This document shows positions 7,764 to 15,772 of a stretch of 64,000 nt of DNA, in pieces (within the stretch, counting starts at the first letter, position 1; each line of letters begins with the position of its first letter). The stretch is from positions 3,782,001 to 3,846,000 of the forward strand of contig OZ245043.1 in NCBI GenBank assembly GCA_965224285.1, written 5' to 3'. Origin of the DNA: JAJCYK01 sp965224285. GTDB taxonomy: Bacteria; Bacteroidota; Bacteroidia; Cytophagales; Cyclobacteriaceae. Made by a program: the position numbers and the translations under genes. The notes under the pieces were generated by a model, which was not told where the DNA came from, did no database searches, and saw nothing but the letters and a program-made list of their open reading frames with translations.

Positions 7764-8063
7764 TTTTAGTTGAGGTTTAGCTTTAAGATAGCAAATGAGG
7801 GAATGAATGATAGAATGATAGAATGTTAGAATAGTCTAGTAAGAGTTATTTAGATCTTGTAGTTTTGCGTGCTCTGGATAATACTGATAACACTTCGGTA
7901 GTCTCTTTGATCAAAGATTGCAATATTTCTGGATTATTTGAAGAGATGTCTTCCAGGATTTCCAGCCATAGCTTTAGCCAGGGGTGAGTTAGTGAATTAG
8001 TGAATTAGTGAATTAATGAATTAATGATTTAGCGAATTAGTGAGTTGTTTCTTGAAAAAAATA
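7764..8063. repeat. Intergenic region with short tandem repeats
   Basis: Near 7800-7832 a GAATGATA/GAATGTTA word is repeated about four times. From about 7985 to 8046 the plus strand is an array of 8-nt units, mostly AGTGAATT with variants (AATGAATT, AGCGAATT). Between the two arrays lies a decayed four-helix-bundle gene (7846-7985). Confidence 0.7.
7846..7985 (-). pseudogene. Remnant of a four-helix-bundle (IVP-like) gene, C-terminal part only
   Basis: Read on the minus strand, about 45 codons give WLKLWLEILED, then LIKETTEVLSVLSRARKTTRSK and a TAA at 7846. This matches, in frame, the C-terminus of the intact four-helix-bundle gene just upstream (FWLEILED..., YKKETTEILSVMAKARKTIRPKK). The N-terminal two thirds are gone and are replaced by the AGTGAATT repeat array. 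It is a partial duplicate of the neighbouring gene. Confidence 0.65.
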
Positions 8064-8432
8064 TCAATATTTTTTTGGTCGTATGGTTTTTCTGGCCTTT
8101 GCCATGACCGATAGAATTTCAGTTGTTTCTTTCTTATATCTATCCAGCGAACTACTATCACATATCCCACAATCTTCAAGAATTTCCAACCAAAATAGAG
8201 TTTCGTCTGCTTCCTCTATCACAATACTCAATTTAGCAAAAAATTCTGCTTTGGAACGTGCACGGCAGGCCGCTCGGTAATTAGCGGACATGGATGTGGC
8301 GGATCGCATCAATTGAAAACCAATAATCTTGCTTTCGCCTGACTTGGGCAGTTCTCGATACAATTTGATTATTTCTACTGTAAGTCTTTTAGTGCGATCT
8401 CTAAAGAACTGATCAAATTCATCTTGTTTCAT
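8064..8432 (-). CDS. Four-helix-bundle protein (23S rRNA intervening-sequence type)
   Basis: A short all-helical protein with the family pattern: TVEIIKLYRELPKS, then GFQLMRSATSMSANYRAACRARSKAEFFAKLSIV, then EADETLFWLEILED and a basic tail. Such proteins were first found in 23S rRNA intervening sequences and occur widely as free genes in Bacteroidota; they form pentameric bundles and their function is unknown. I use the ATG at 8432 (122 residues, usual length); an in-frame ATG at 8456 would add eight residues. Tandem-repeat arrays lie on both sides, and a decayed second copy is immediately downstream. Confidence 0.85.
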   Translation of the reverse strand: MKQDEFDQFFRDRTKRLTVEIIKLYRELPKSGESKIIGFQLMRSATSMSANYRAACRARSKAEFFAKLSIVIEEADETLFWLEILEDCGICDSSSLDRYKKETTEILSVMAKARKTIRPKKY

Positions 8433-8456
8433 GGAGTACTTATCGATTTCATCCAA

Positions 8457-8561
8457 TCAACAAAAAATCAATCTCAATTTTCATGACCTTTCATTCACCA
8501 ACTCACCAATCACCATTCACTATTTATCCATTTACCACTCACTAATTCACCACTCACCTAC
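8457..8561. repeat. CACTCACC/ATTCACTA-type repeat array
   Basis: From about 8485 to 8561 the plus strand is a degenerate array of units such as CACCAACT, CACCATTCACTA, CACTAATT and CACTCACC. It is built from the reverse complement of the word (AGTGAATT) that makes up the array on the other side of the four-helix-bundle gene. Confidence 0.6.
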
Positions 8562-9854
8562 TCACTCATTCTTCTGCCCCGCCATCCACTCCATAATCGT
8601 CACCGGCCTTCCGTCCACCATCACCGCACTACCATCAAAATCCTTGCGGGCGTGGTTGGCATGGGAATAGATCCAGGACCAATGGCCGGGGTAACGGTAA
8701 TCCTCTCCTCCAAAAATACCGGTGATATCGGTAACATGGTCATAAAAGGTAAAGTGAACATTTTTAGCTCCGGCTTTTTTCAGTCGTTGGTAAACCGGCA
8801 CCACGGTTTTCTCCGGGATGGTTACGTCATCGTCTTTGGAATGGATAAACCAGATAGGCACCTGCCGGATGCTCTCGATCTGGGCATCGGTAATGTATTG
8901 GGATCGATAGGCCAGGGCGCTAATGTAGCCGGCAGCAAAATAGTCCGGTTCCTGAAAGATGAGCTTCAAACTCATATACCCTCCATTACTACACCCGCCA
9001 AGGTAGATCCGCTGCCGGTCAATTTCAAGGTGGTCTCTGACATACTGCTTGATCAAGGCCATCAATCCGTCATGGTAAATATCGTCCTCCTTGCCCCGGG
9101 TCGAGACGCCTTCGGCATTATACATCCAGGCTCCGGGGCATTGGGGAACCAGCACAAAAGCCCCGCCAAAGAAGTGCTGGATTTGTTCAGTGGCGTAGTT
9201 GGCTGCCCGGTTTGCCAGTAGGGGAATGGTGGGATCGTTGCCGCCTTCACCACCTCCATGCAGCCAAATGATCAATGGGTATTTATTTTGGCCTGCCAAT
9301 TTAGGAGTATAGGAGGCATAGGCCATGGTGATATCCCCATCATAGGTGAATTCTCCGGTCAGATCAAATTGTTCCACCAGTGGAATCAACCGCTCTGCCT
9401 CATGGGTCCAGCGGTGTTGGCTGGGCCGGTGGGTGATGGTCAGCTGGTAATCTACCCAAATATTGCCCCGATGATTTTCATTGTCCACATATTGAAATGG
9501 CGAGCCCAGCACATGGTTTGGTCCGATCGCTAATACCAGGGTGGCATATTTACTGCTTTTCACCGGGCTTCCCTGATCATCCGACAGGTAAGCATGTAAT
9601 ATGGTACGTTCACCGCCAGCGCTGTTTGGAGTTATTTCAGCCACATCGGAATTCCGGGAAACCGTAACCTGAAAGTCCTGGTAATTAACAGAAGATACCG
9701 CAGAATCCAAATGCAGGATCACTTTGTTAACCGCCGGTCCCCAGTCAAAGCCTTCTACTACTATGGTGTAGGAGCCATCACTTTTCTGGGCCAGTATAGA
9801 TTGACTTATTGACATTAAACTCAATGAATATAGCACCAGCATTAAATGTTTCAT
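8562..9854 (-). CDS. Secreted alpha/beta-hydrolase (prolyl-oligopeptidase/esterase type)
   Basis: The protein has 430 residues with a clear signal peptide (residues 1-22, ending SILAQ). Residues about 25-180 form a beta-rich N-terminal domain. The catalytic domain begins at YPLIIWLHGGGEGG; the nucleophile is the Ser in LGGCSNGGYMSL, followed by an Asp region (WFIHSKDDDVTIP) and a His near the C-terminus (SHANHARKDF). This resembles the LpqC/PHB-depolymerase-like or secreted carbohydrate esterase group. The substrate is unknown; a polymer-linked ester is a reasonable inference from the secretion and the added domain. Confidence 0.8.
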   Translation of the reverse strand: MKHLMLVLYSLSLMSISQSILAQKSDGSYTIVVEGFDWGPAVNKVILHLDSAVSSVNYQDFQVTVSRNSDVAEITPNSAGGERTILHAYLSDDQGSPVKSSKYATLVLAIGPNHVLGSPFQYVDNENHRGNIWVDYQLTITHRPSQHRWTHEAERLIPLVEQFDLTGEFTYDGDITMAYASYTPKLAGQNKYPLIIWLHGGGEGGNDPTIPLLANRAANYATEQIQHFFGGAFVLVPQCPGAWMYNAEGVSTRGKEDDIYHDGLMALIKQYVRDHLEIDRQRIYLGGCSNGGYMSLKLIFQEPDYFAAGYISALAYRSQYITDAQIESIRQVPIWFIHSKDDDVTIPEKTVVPVYQRLKKAGAKNVHFTFYDHVTDITGIFGGEDYRYPGHWSWIYSHANHARKDFDGSAVMVDGRPVTIMEWMAGQKNE

Positions 9855-9888
9855 ACCTAATGTATTTTCCTATCTGTAACGAATTAAT

Positions 9889-9995
9889 CACCAATCACTA
9901 ACTCACCAATCACTAACTCACCAATCACTAACTCACCAATCACTAACTCACCAATCACTAACTCACCAATCACTAACTCACCAATCACTAACTCA
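9889..9995. repeat. 15-bp tandem repeat, seven perfect copies
   Basis: The unit CACCAATCACTAACT is repeated seven times without mismatch at 9889-9993. It fills the gap between the start side of the esterase gene and the stop codon of the MBL-fold gene, whose coding end lies at 9996. The unit shares its words with the more degenerate arrays at 7985-8046 (reverse complement) and 8485-8561. Perfect identity implies recent expansion and likely copy-number variation. Confidence 0.95.
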
Positions 9996-10877
9996 CTAAT
10001 TTAAGACCAACCCATCCCCCAATTCATGAAAAACATGCCCGTTGAGATAATCGTGCTCCACCCTTTCAAGCACCTTTTCAATATAATTAGGACTAAGATG
10101 TACAACAATCACGTGCTTGGGTTTTAATCTGGCAATAATGTTTTTGGCTGATTGGTTCAGCATCCAAAATGGAAGTATCATAACATCCAGGTCCAACTGA
10201 TCTAGCCTTAATTCCTCAATTGACCTTTTAGCCAGGTTCCAATCCGAATCACCGGGATGAAAAATGGTGTACCCACCCATTTCAACCAAGTATGCAATAT
10301 TTTCAACCTCCCCATGCCGTTGCGGATTAACATGGTCGCAACGTATCGATTTAATGATGATGCCCTCGTGTTTCATCTGTTGGACATTCAAGGAATAAGG
10401 AGCTAACAGCACTCTGTCAGCAATATTCTTCTCACTAGCGCCCGATATTATGGCTTCTTGAATTTGGCTCGATCCTAATACCACACCAGCAGGATTTGCT
10501 ACCAAAAACTCCCGGTTTAAACTAGCGCTAAAGTGATCCCGGTGGTGGTGGGTAACCAGGCTGATTTCAATGGGTGAGAAATCTAAATATTGGCCTTTGG
10601 TCAACTCCCGCACCATGGATTGGGTCGGATACTGGTAGGTGGGCTGGTAGTATTGATGAAATCCATCTATTATGACCGTTTTATGCCTGGTTTCAAGTAA
10701 TACACCCATATTTCCTACATAAGATATCCTCAAGCTATCATGTAAACTGAATCCGCCATATAATTCCTGAATTTTCTGATGATATTTATATTGGGTATGG
10801 TAATGATCTGATACCATTCCAAATTGGTTATGGAACATTAAACCTGATAATACCATCAATAGTAATACTGTGTTCAT
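9996..10877 (-). CDS. Secreted MBL-fold metallo-hydrolase
   Basis: A 293-residue protein with an N-terminal hydrophobic leader (MNTVLLLMVLSGLMF). The metallo-beta-lactamase metal motif HxHxDH is seen in VTHHHRDHF, with IISGASEKN between domains, and later metal ligands in IFHPGDSDW and VIVVHLSP. The sequence resembles UlaG/RomA-like hydrolases of the superfamily. It is likely periplasmic. The gene is divergent from the secreted protein gene starting at 11031, with which it shares an AT-rich upstream region. The substrate is unknown. Confidence 0.82.
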   Translation of the reverse strand: MNTVLLLMVLSGLMFHNQFGMVSDHYHTQYKYHQKIQELYGGFSLHDSLRISYVGNMGVLLETRHKTVIIDGFHQYYQPTYQYPTQSMVRELTKGQYLDFSPIEISLVTHHHRDHFSASLNREFLVANPAGVVLGSSQIQEAIISGASEKNIADRVLLAPYSLNVQQMKHEGIIIKSIRCDHVNPQRHGEVENIAYLVEMGGYTIFHPGDSDWNLAKRSIEELRLDQLDLDVMILPFWMLNQSAKNIIARLKPKHVIVVHLSPNYIEKVLERVEHDYLNGHVFHELGDGLVLN

Positions 10878-11030
10878 GCCATCTGCTGGACTTGTATTTT
10901 ATAAATGACTTCTCAAGAATTATCTTAAACTCATAATTTATGAAATTATCTCAATTGAGTTAAAAAGGAAATGCTTGAAAAGCGGGATGACTTCACGAAG
11001 GTTACAACTTTTCCTAACTTGTCTGCATCA

Positions 11031-12260
11031 ATGAAACAACGGATGTCAAAGCTGCTTTACCTTTTCTGTAAAATATTCAAACCGTTGCTAAGCAATATCC
11101 TGGTGATCACACTTTGTGGATGTACGGGATTCACATTATCTGCTCAGGAATATTCCCCTTATCTCCAAGTTATTAAAGAGCAGGGTTTACCGCCCGTAGC
11201 ATTTGTCAAGGCGGCATTTAAGAATCATGATCTGGTGATTTTTGATGATGCGTTACATCCGGCCGCGGAGCCATTCGATTTTTATAGGGAGTTGTTAACA
11301 GAGTCCCAGGATATAGACTATGTTTTCCTGGAAGTATTGGGCATACAACACCAGTCGCATATTGACCGGTATCTAAGTCATCAAACCCCGGATAGTACTT
11401 TGCTAATACCGGTATTCCAGAATGATTTTATTGGTTATGGCTGGCGCTACCGGACCTATCTTGAATTATTATCTACCGTATGGCATCTCAATAAAAAATT
11501 AAATAGAGATATCAAGGTGATTGCCGTAGACCAACCCATATATTGGGACGCCATCCAAACCCGAGAGGATTACGATATTTTTCAGAAGTCACTAAAAGGC
11601 CGGGACTACTTTATGTATCGCATCATACTGGAAACAATGGGATATTTTGAACGGGGTCATAAAGGCATTTTTCTTACTAATACCAGACACGCTTATAAGG
11701 CAATCCGTAACTCTAAGGGTAGCTTGTATTGGAATACGGGTACTTTTTTTCACCAATGGCACCCTGGAAAATCCTATTCAATCCGGATCCATAATGCAGT
11801 GCTGGCTATTAAAAATGCTAAAAAAGTTGAAGGCTCTTCTTCCACTGAAGGTTTAGACCGACTTGAATATTGGTGGGTAAAAATGGAGGACGGGCTTTGG
11901 GATGGTGCATTTGAACTCAACCATAACCGTCAGGTAGGTATACCCTTGTTGAGAAACCCTTTTGGAGAGGCCCTATATATCGGCAATCATATGTTGGACA
12001 TTCAACCAGAACAAACCATGTATGATGCCTATGACGGTCTTATTTTTCTGGCACCTTTGAAGGACATGCACTTTTCAGCAACCATGGGGTTTTTTTACAC
12101 CTCTGAGTTCCAAATGGAGCTAAAACGGCGTATTACCCTATTGCATGGCGGTGATCTGTCCAGATTTTTGAAAGATAACAAAGCAGGGACCTGGGAGGAG
12201 TTTCTAGAACAGTTGGTTCAACCAACTCCTCGTAAACTCAATAATCTGATAGAAGAATAA
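11031..12260 (+). CDS. Exported protein of unknown function (ChaN/erythromycin-esterase-like fold possible)
   Basis: No firm family assignment. The longest frame starts at 10971, but the ATG at 11031 precedes a membrane-export leader (basic, then LLSNILVITLCGCTGFTLSAQE), giving 409 residues; a third ATG at 11043 is also possible. The early segment FVKAAFKNHDLVIFDDALHP and the following VFLEVLGIQ recall the start of ChaN/Tiki or erythromycin-esterase-like domains, where a conserved acidic/His site follows a strand. GIFLTNTRHAYKAI and NTGTFFHQWHPGKSYSI carry His residues that could form a site. This is inference from pattern only. Confidence 0.6.
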   Translation: MKQRMSKLLYLFCKIFKPLLSNILVITLCGCTGFTLSAQEYSPYLQVIKEQGLPPVAFVKAAFKNHDLVIFDDALHPAAEPFDFYRELLTESQDIDYVFLEVLGIQHQSHIDRYLSHQTPDSTLLIPVFQNDFIGYGWRYRTYLELLSTVWHLNKKLNRDIKVIAVDQPIYWDAIQTREDYDIFQKSLKGRDYFMYRIILETMGYFERGHKGIFLTNTRHAYKAIRNSKGSLYWNTGTFFHQWHPGKSYSIRIHNAVLAIKNAKKVEGSSSTEGLDRLEYWWVKMEDGLWDGAFELNHNRQVGIPLLRNPFGEALYIGNHMLDIQPEQTMYDAYDGLIFLAPLKDMHFSATMGFFYTSEFQMELKRRITLLHGGDLSRFLKDNKAGTWEEFLEQLVQPTPRKLNNLIEE

Positions 12261-12267
12261 CTATAAC

Positions 12268-13122
12268 TTAAAAATTGCGTTTTATCCAGGTTTTCATATC
12301 GATCAACCCAGGAAAATTACTTTTGAAGCCTTCAATGTCATCGACAAACACAAAATCGTTCTGGTCCATCCACTTAAACATTTTTGTCAAATCCTTTCCC
12401 ATGGAAAGTCTAGTGATCAACCCTGGTAATTTTTGATATTTCATTTTTTGATTCAAAACCTCTGAAAACAACTCTGTTAACTCGGCCATGCTTACCTGGT
12501 CAGTTGCTATGGTAAGGGTTTGGTTCTCATAAGCTTCTTTATTTTCCAAGATTGAACTGGCAATAACCCCAATATCGTGCATGCTGATATATTGCTGAGT
12601 GGTCTCCTTATTGAGAGGCATGATCAACTTACCTTTTAGGATACTATTCTTGACCTTAGGGTTAAGCAAATTTTCACAGAAAACAACCGGTCGAATGATA
12701 GTGTGACTTATTCCACTTTCCTTTAGGTGCTGCTCTATCAAATGCTTACTTTTAAAATGAGGTATATCGGTTCCTTGATCAGCGCCAGATACTGATGAAT
12801 ATACGAAATGAGGGGTGCCGGCCTTTTTGGCTGTGTCTACCAACTGCGATCCCTGATCCACCTCCTGCTGAGTATTTTTATTTAGAGCCTGCACACTAAA
12901 TATGCCCCTATTACCTTCCAAATGATGAATATAACTTTCAGGATCATTGAGATCTCCCTCTACTATTTCTACGCCTGCGGCAGATAATGATTGGGCTTCA
13001 GCGCTGACTGGATTCCTGCAGAGGGCTTTTATACCATACCCTTTCTTAAGCAGTGCATATAGTACAGCTCCCCCCTGATTACCTGTTCCACCCGTTATAA
13101 AATAAGTTTGGGAGTTGTTCAT
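12268..13122 (-). CDS. NmrA family NAD(P)-binding protein
   Basis: Atypical short-chain dehydrogenase of 284 residues. The N-terminal nucleotide motif is FITGGTGNQGGAVLYALL (GxxGxxG, residues about 8-25), followed by ALCRN and VEGDLNDPESY, typical of NmrA/HSCARG-like proteins that sense or use NAD(P)H. FVYSSVSGAD follows in place of the usual YxxxK catalytic motif, consistent with an NmrA-type rather than a classical SDR. It is convergent with the gene ending at 12260. A role as reductase or as redox sensor cannot be separated from sequence. Confidence 0.85.
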   Translation of the reverse strand: MNNSQTYFITGGTGNQGGAVLYALLKKGYGIKALCRNPVSAEAQSLSAAGVEIVEGDLNDPESYIHHLEGNRGIFSVQALNKNTQQEVDQGSQLVDTAKKAGTPHFVYSSVSGADQGTDIPHFKSKHLIEQHLKESGISHTIIRPVVFCENLLNPKVKNSILKGKLIMPLNKETTQQYISMHDIGVIASSILENKEAYENQTLTIATDQVSMAELTELFSEVLNQKMKYQKLPGLITRLSMGKDLTKMFKWMDQNDFVFVDDIEGFKSNFPGLIDMKTWIKRNF

Positions 13123-13329
13123 GTTACGTGTTGTGCGTAGGCGACTAAAATACTAAACTTTTAACTATTCAAAGAAACAGGGCTATTGCGTTAAAAGATA
13201 AATGCTTTGACAAGGTATCCAGGAAGTGTGAAAGCCATTACAGCCTCGATTTTTATCATCTGGTAATTCCTTAAAGCTTCTTTGTGGATTAAATATCCAA
13301 TCTTCCTAGATTGTGTAAAACTTCAAATT

Positions 13330-14670
13330 ATGAAAAGAAGAAAATTCCTCACCCAGTCCTCCATAATTTCGGCAGGTATACTAGGCGGAGCTGAGGCCGC
13401 ATATGCTTTACCAAATCCAATCTCACCTAATGACAAACTGCAAATTGGAGTGATCGGCTGTAATGGTATGGGATGGAGCAATACTAATTCGATGTTGAAG
13501 CTAGCCGATGTGGATTTAGTGGCTATTTGTGATGTTGACCAAAAGGTCGTGGAGAAAAGGCTTTCAGAATATGAGCAAATCCGCACCAATAAACCTATTA
13601 CTTATCATGACTATCGTCAATTACTGGCTGACCCTGGAATCGATGCAGTCATTATTGGCACACCGGACCACTGGCATTGCAAACCCATGGTGGATGCGGT
13701 CTTAGCAGGTAAACATGTTTATGTTGAAAAGCCTATTGCCAATACCATTGAGGAATGCCGCCTGATGGTTTCTGCAGCTGAGAAAACCGGAAAGGTGGTT
13801 CAAGTGGGTCAATGGCAGCGTAGTGGTCCACACTACCAAAAGGCTGTAGAATTGGTGCGGTCAGGAAAGTTGGGTAATATAAGATTAGTCAAAGTTTGGG
13901 CTTACCAGGGTTGGATGAAGCCGGTACCGGTACTGCCGGATGAACCTGTTCCGGATGGAGTGGATTACGACTTTTGGTTGGGCCCCGCTCCCATGAGGCC
14001 TTTTAATCGCAATCGCTTCCATTTTAATTTTCGTTGGTTTTGGGATTATGCCGGAGGATTAATGACTGATTGGGGAGTTCACGAGATCGATATTGCCTTG
14101 TATGCTATGCAGGCCTCGTCTCCTATTTCGGTGATGGCCAGCGGAGGAAAACTGGCATATCCTGATGATGCTTCGGAAACCCCCGATACCTTGCAGACAG
14201 TGTTCCGGTACGAAGATTTTTCCATGTTATGGGAACACGCTACCGGAATCAACAATGGTCCCTATGGAAGGAGAGAGGGAATAGCATTCATCGGAAATAA
14301 TGGTACATTGGTAGTTAACCGCCAGGGCTATGAAGTGCTGCTAGAAATGGAATCTCCGGACTACAACAGTCAGGGTAATGCTAAGATGGATCTAATTGAG
14401 GCAGTTGCGCGCCCGCAAGATCTAAACTATCTGGATCTGCACACCAAAAATTTCATCGATGCGGTGAAAGCCAATGACAGTGCTTTACTTAATACCCCTA
14501 TTGCATCGGGGAGTGTGGCTGCTATCAATGCACAAATGGGGAACATTGCCTATAAAACCGGCGAAAAATTAATTTGGGATGTCCAGGATGGGCAGTTTCG
14601 AAAAAATAAGGTTGCTAATAAGCTAATGCAAGCGGATTACCACAATCATTGGGATTTACCCCGGATTTAG
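13330..14670 (+). CDS. Gfo/Idh/MocA family oxidoreductase with Tat-type signal
   Basis: NAD(P)-dependent sugar-type oxidoreductase. The start is the ATG at 13330, which gives a Tat-like leader MKRRKFLTQSSIISAGILGG; the longer frame from 13282 would bury it. The Rossmann motif is GVIGCNGMG, and the conserved catalytic-region motif is HVYVEKPIANT (Lys and Pro). The C-terminal beta domain carries GGLMTDWGVHEIDIALYAM with the usual Asp/His pair. The mature enzyme is about 420 residues and probably periplasmic, like other Tat-exported members found in Bacteroidota. The substrate is likely a sugar or cyclitol derivative, by family only. Confidence 0.88.
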   Translation: MKRRKFLTQSSIISAGILGGAEAAYALPNPISPNDKLQIGVIGCNGMGWSNTNSMLKLADVDLVAICDVDQKVVEKRLSEYEQIRTNKPITYHDYRQLLADPGIDAVIIGTPDHWHCKPMVDAVLAGKHVYVEKPIANTIEECRLMVSAAEKTGKVVQVGQWQRSGPHYQKAVELVRSGKLGNIRLVKVWAYQGWMKPVPVLPDEPVPDGVDYDFWLGPAPMRPFNRNRFHFNFRWFWDYAGGLMTDWGVHEIDIALYAMQASSPISVMASGGKLAYPDDASETPDTLQTVFRYEDFSMLWEHATGINNGPYGRREGIAFIGNNGTLVVNRQGYEVLLEMESPDYNSQGNAKMDLIEAVARPQDLNYLDLHTKNFIDAVKANDSALLNTPIASGSVAAINAQMGNIAYKTGEKLIWDVQDGQFRKNKVANKLMQADYHNHWDLPRI

Positions 14671-14694
14671 TTTTTCGATTGTGATATCCCAAAT

Positions 14695-15264
14695 TTAATT
14701 CTCAATTAAGCCCACCAGATTTTGGAGATCTTTGTTGTTCCAGATGATCCTAATTATTTCTGCCTCACCTCCTCCGGGATTGTTTTCAGTAATCACGTCA
14801 GCCGGAGCCCCTCCCACTTTTTCATAAAACTCACGAGCTATGTGATTATCTTTCAGTACCCACAGATAAAGTTTAGCATCGGGCTTTTGTTGCAGTGTCC
14901 ACGCACAGCATTGCTTCATTAGAGCATATCCAATACCCTGTCCTTGCCAATCATGATGTACATGTAAGTTGTCCAATAGAGCACCAAATTCTTCGTGGTA
15001 GTTGAGAAAAACACAGCCGAATCCGCAAAGTAATTCTCCATCCAATGCCATGATCACATACTGCTCTTTACTGGGATTATCAAAGCGTCGTTGCCATACC
15101 TGCAACCGATCATCAACCACGTCATCATCCAGATAACGATCTGTAAAGATCCCCCGGTAGTGGGTTTGCCAGCTATAGGCATGCAAGCGGGCGATGGCTT
15201 CCCAATGCTCCGGTTTAGCCACGGAATATTGGATTTTGGCAGTTTTGCTAATATCCTCGTTCAC
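14695..15264 (-). CDS. GNAT family N-acetyltransferase
   Basis: The acetyl-CoA binding signature is visible as HVHHDWQGQGIGYALMKQ (about residues 97-114), with the preceding strand LLDNLHV and the following YLWVLKDNHIAREFYEKVGG, which are motifs A and B of GNAT enzymes. At 189 residues it is a single-domain enzyme. The stop-proximal end of the DUF2059 gene overlaps its start by 17 bp, which suggests co-transcription and perhaps coupled translation. The acceptor substrate is unknown. Confidence 0.88.
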   Translation of the reverse strand: MNEDISKTAKIQYSVAKPEHWEAIARLHAYSWQTHYRGIFTDRYLDDDVVDDRLQVWQRRFDNPSKEQYVIMALDGELLCGFGCVFLNYHEEFGALLDNLHVHHDWQGQGIGYALMKQCCAWTLQQKPDAKLYLWVLKDNHIAREFYEKVGGAPADVITENNPGGGEAEIIRIIWNNKDLQNLVGLIEN

Positions 15265-15688
15265 GAAGTTGTTCTTTAACTTTTAGACCAATGTCTTTAC
15301 CCCATTCTCGTCCGATGATCATGGATTCCTCCGTGATAATGGGTGTTTTTTCGGCTAATATTTGACCTGCTGGAGACTGGAAAAAGCTAATGATAGCATC
15401 CAGGTCTCGCTCCGGCAGGTGACGGTGATAAACTGGAACCAAAAGTTCCACTAGTTCCTGAAGCGTGGTAGCCTTAAATTCTGCTTCCAATTCTTCCCAT
15501 ACTTCCTGTGGCACTTCAGTCTCTGAACTTTTATACACCTCCATAATGGAAGTAATGGCAACATCAAATGTTTCCTGAGATCCGTTGATCTCCATCAAGG
15601 TTTTTACTTTATCCCGATAAGCTGGTGTTTGGGAGTAGCTTTGAAACCCTAACCCTAAAAATGTGCACAGACAGAAGAATTCTCTCAT
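15248..15688 (-). CDS. DUF2059 domain protein, secreted
   Basis: The protein has 146 residues with a signal peptide (MREFFCLCTFLGLGFQSYSQ). The mature part matches DUF2059: a helical domain with VPVYHRHLPERDLDAIISFFQSPAGQILAEKTP, in which the phrase 'ISFFQSPAGQ' is the hallmark. Proteins of this family are exported and of unknown role. It is upstream of, and overlaps, the GNAT gene on the minus strand. Confidence 0.85.
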   Translation of the reverse strand: MREFFCLCTFLGLGFQSYSQTPAYRDKVKTLMEINGSQETFDVAITSIMEVYKSSETEVPQEVWEELEAEFKATTLQELVELLVPVYHRHLPERDLDAIISFFQSPAGQILAEKTPIITEESMIIGREWGKDIGLKVKEQLRERGY

Positions 15689-15772
15689 TATCCAGCTTTT
15701 ATCAAAGCTACTGAAATTATTCCCAGATCAGTAGCATCTGGTTTGCAAATCTATGGGGAGGTGTTGCGCAGT

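Noticed and set aside
8652..9221. A 189-codon plus-strand frame inside the esterase gene
   Set aside because: Antisense shadow; the opposite strand has the signal peptide and GCSNGG motif.
9889..9995. CRISPR array
   Set aside because: Repeat units are contiguous with no spacers and no cas genes nearby; it is a plain tandem repeat.
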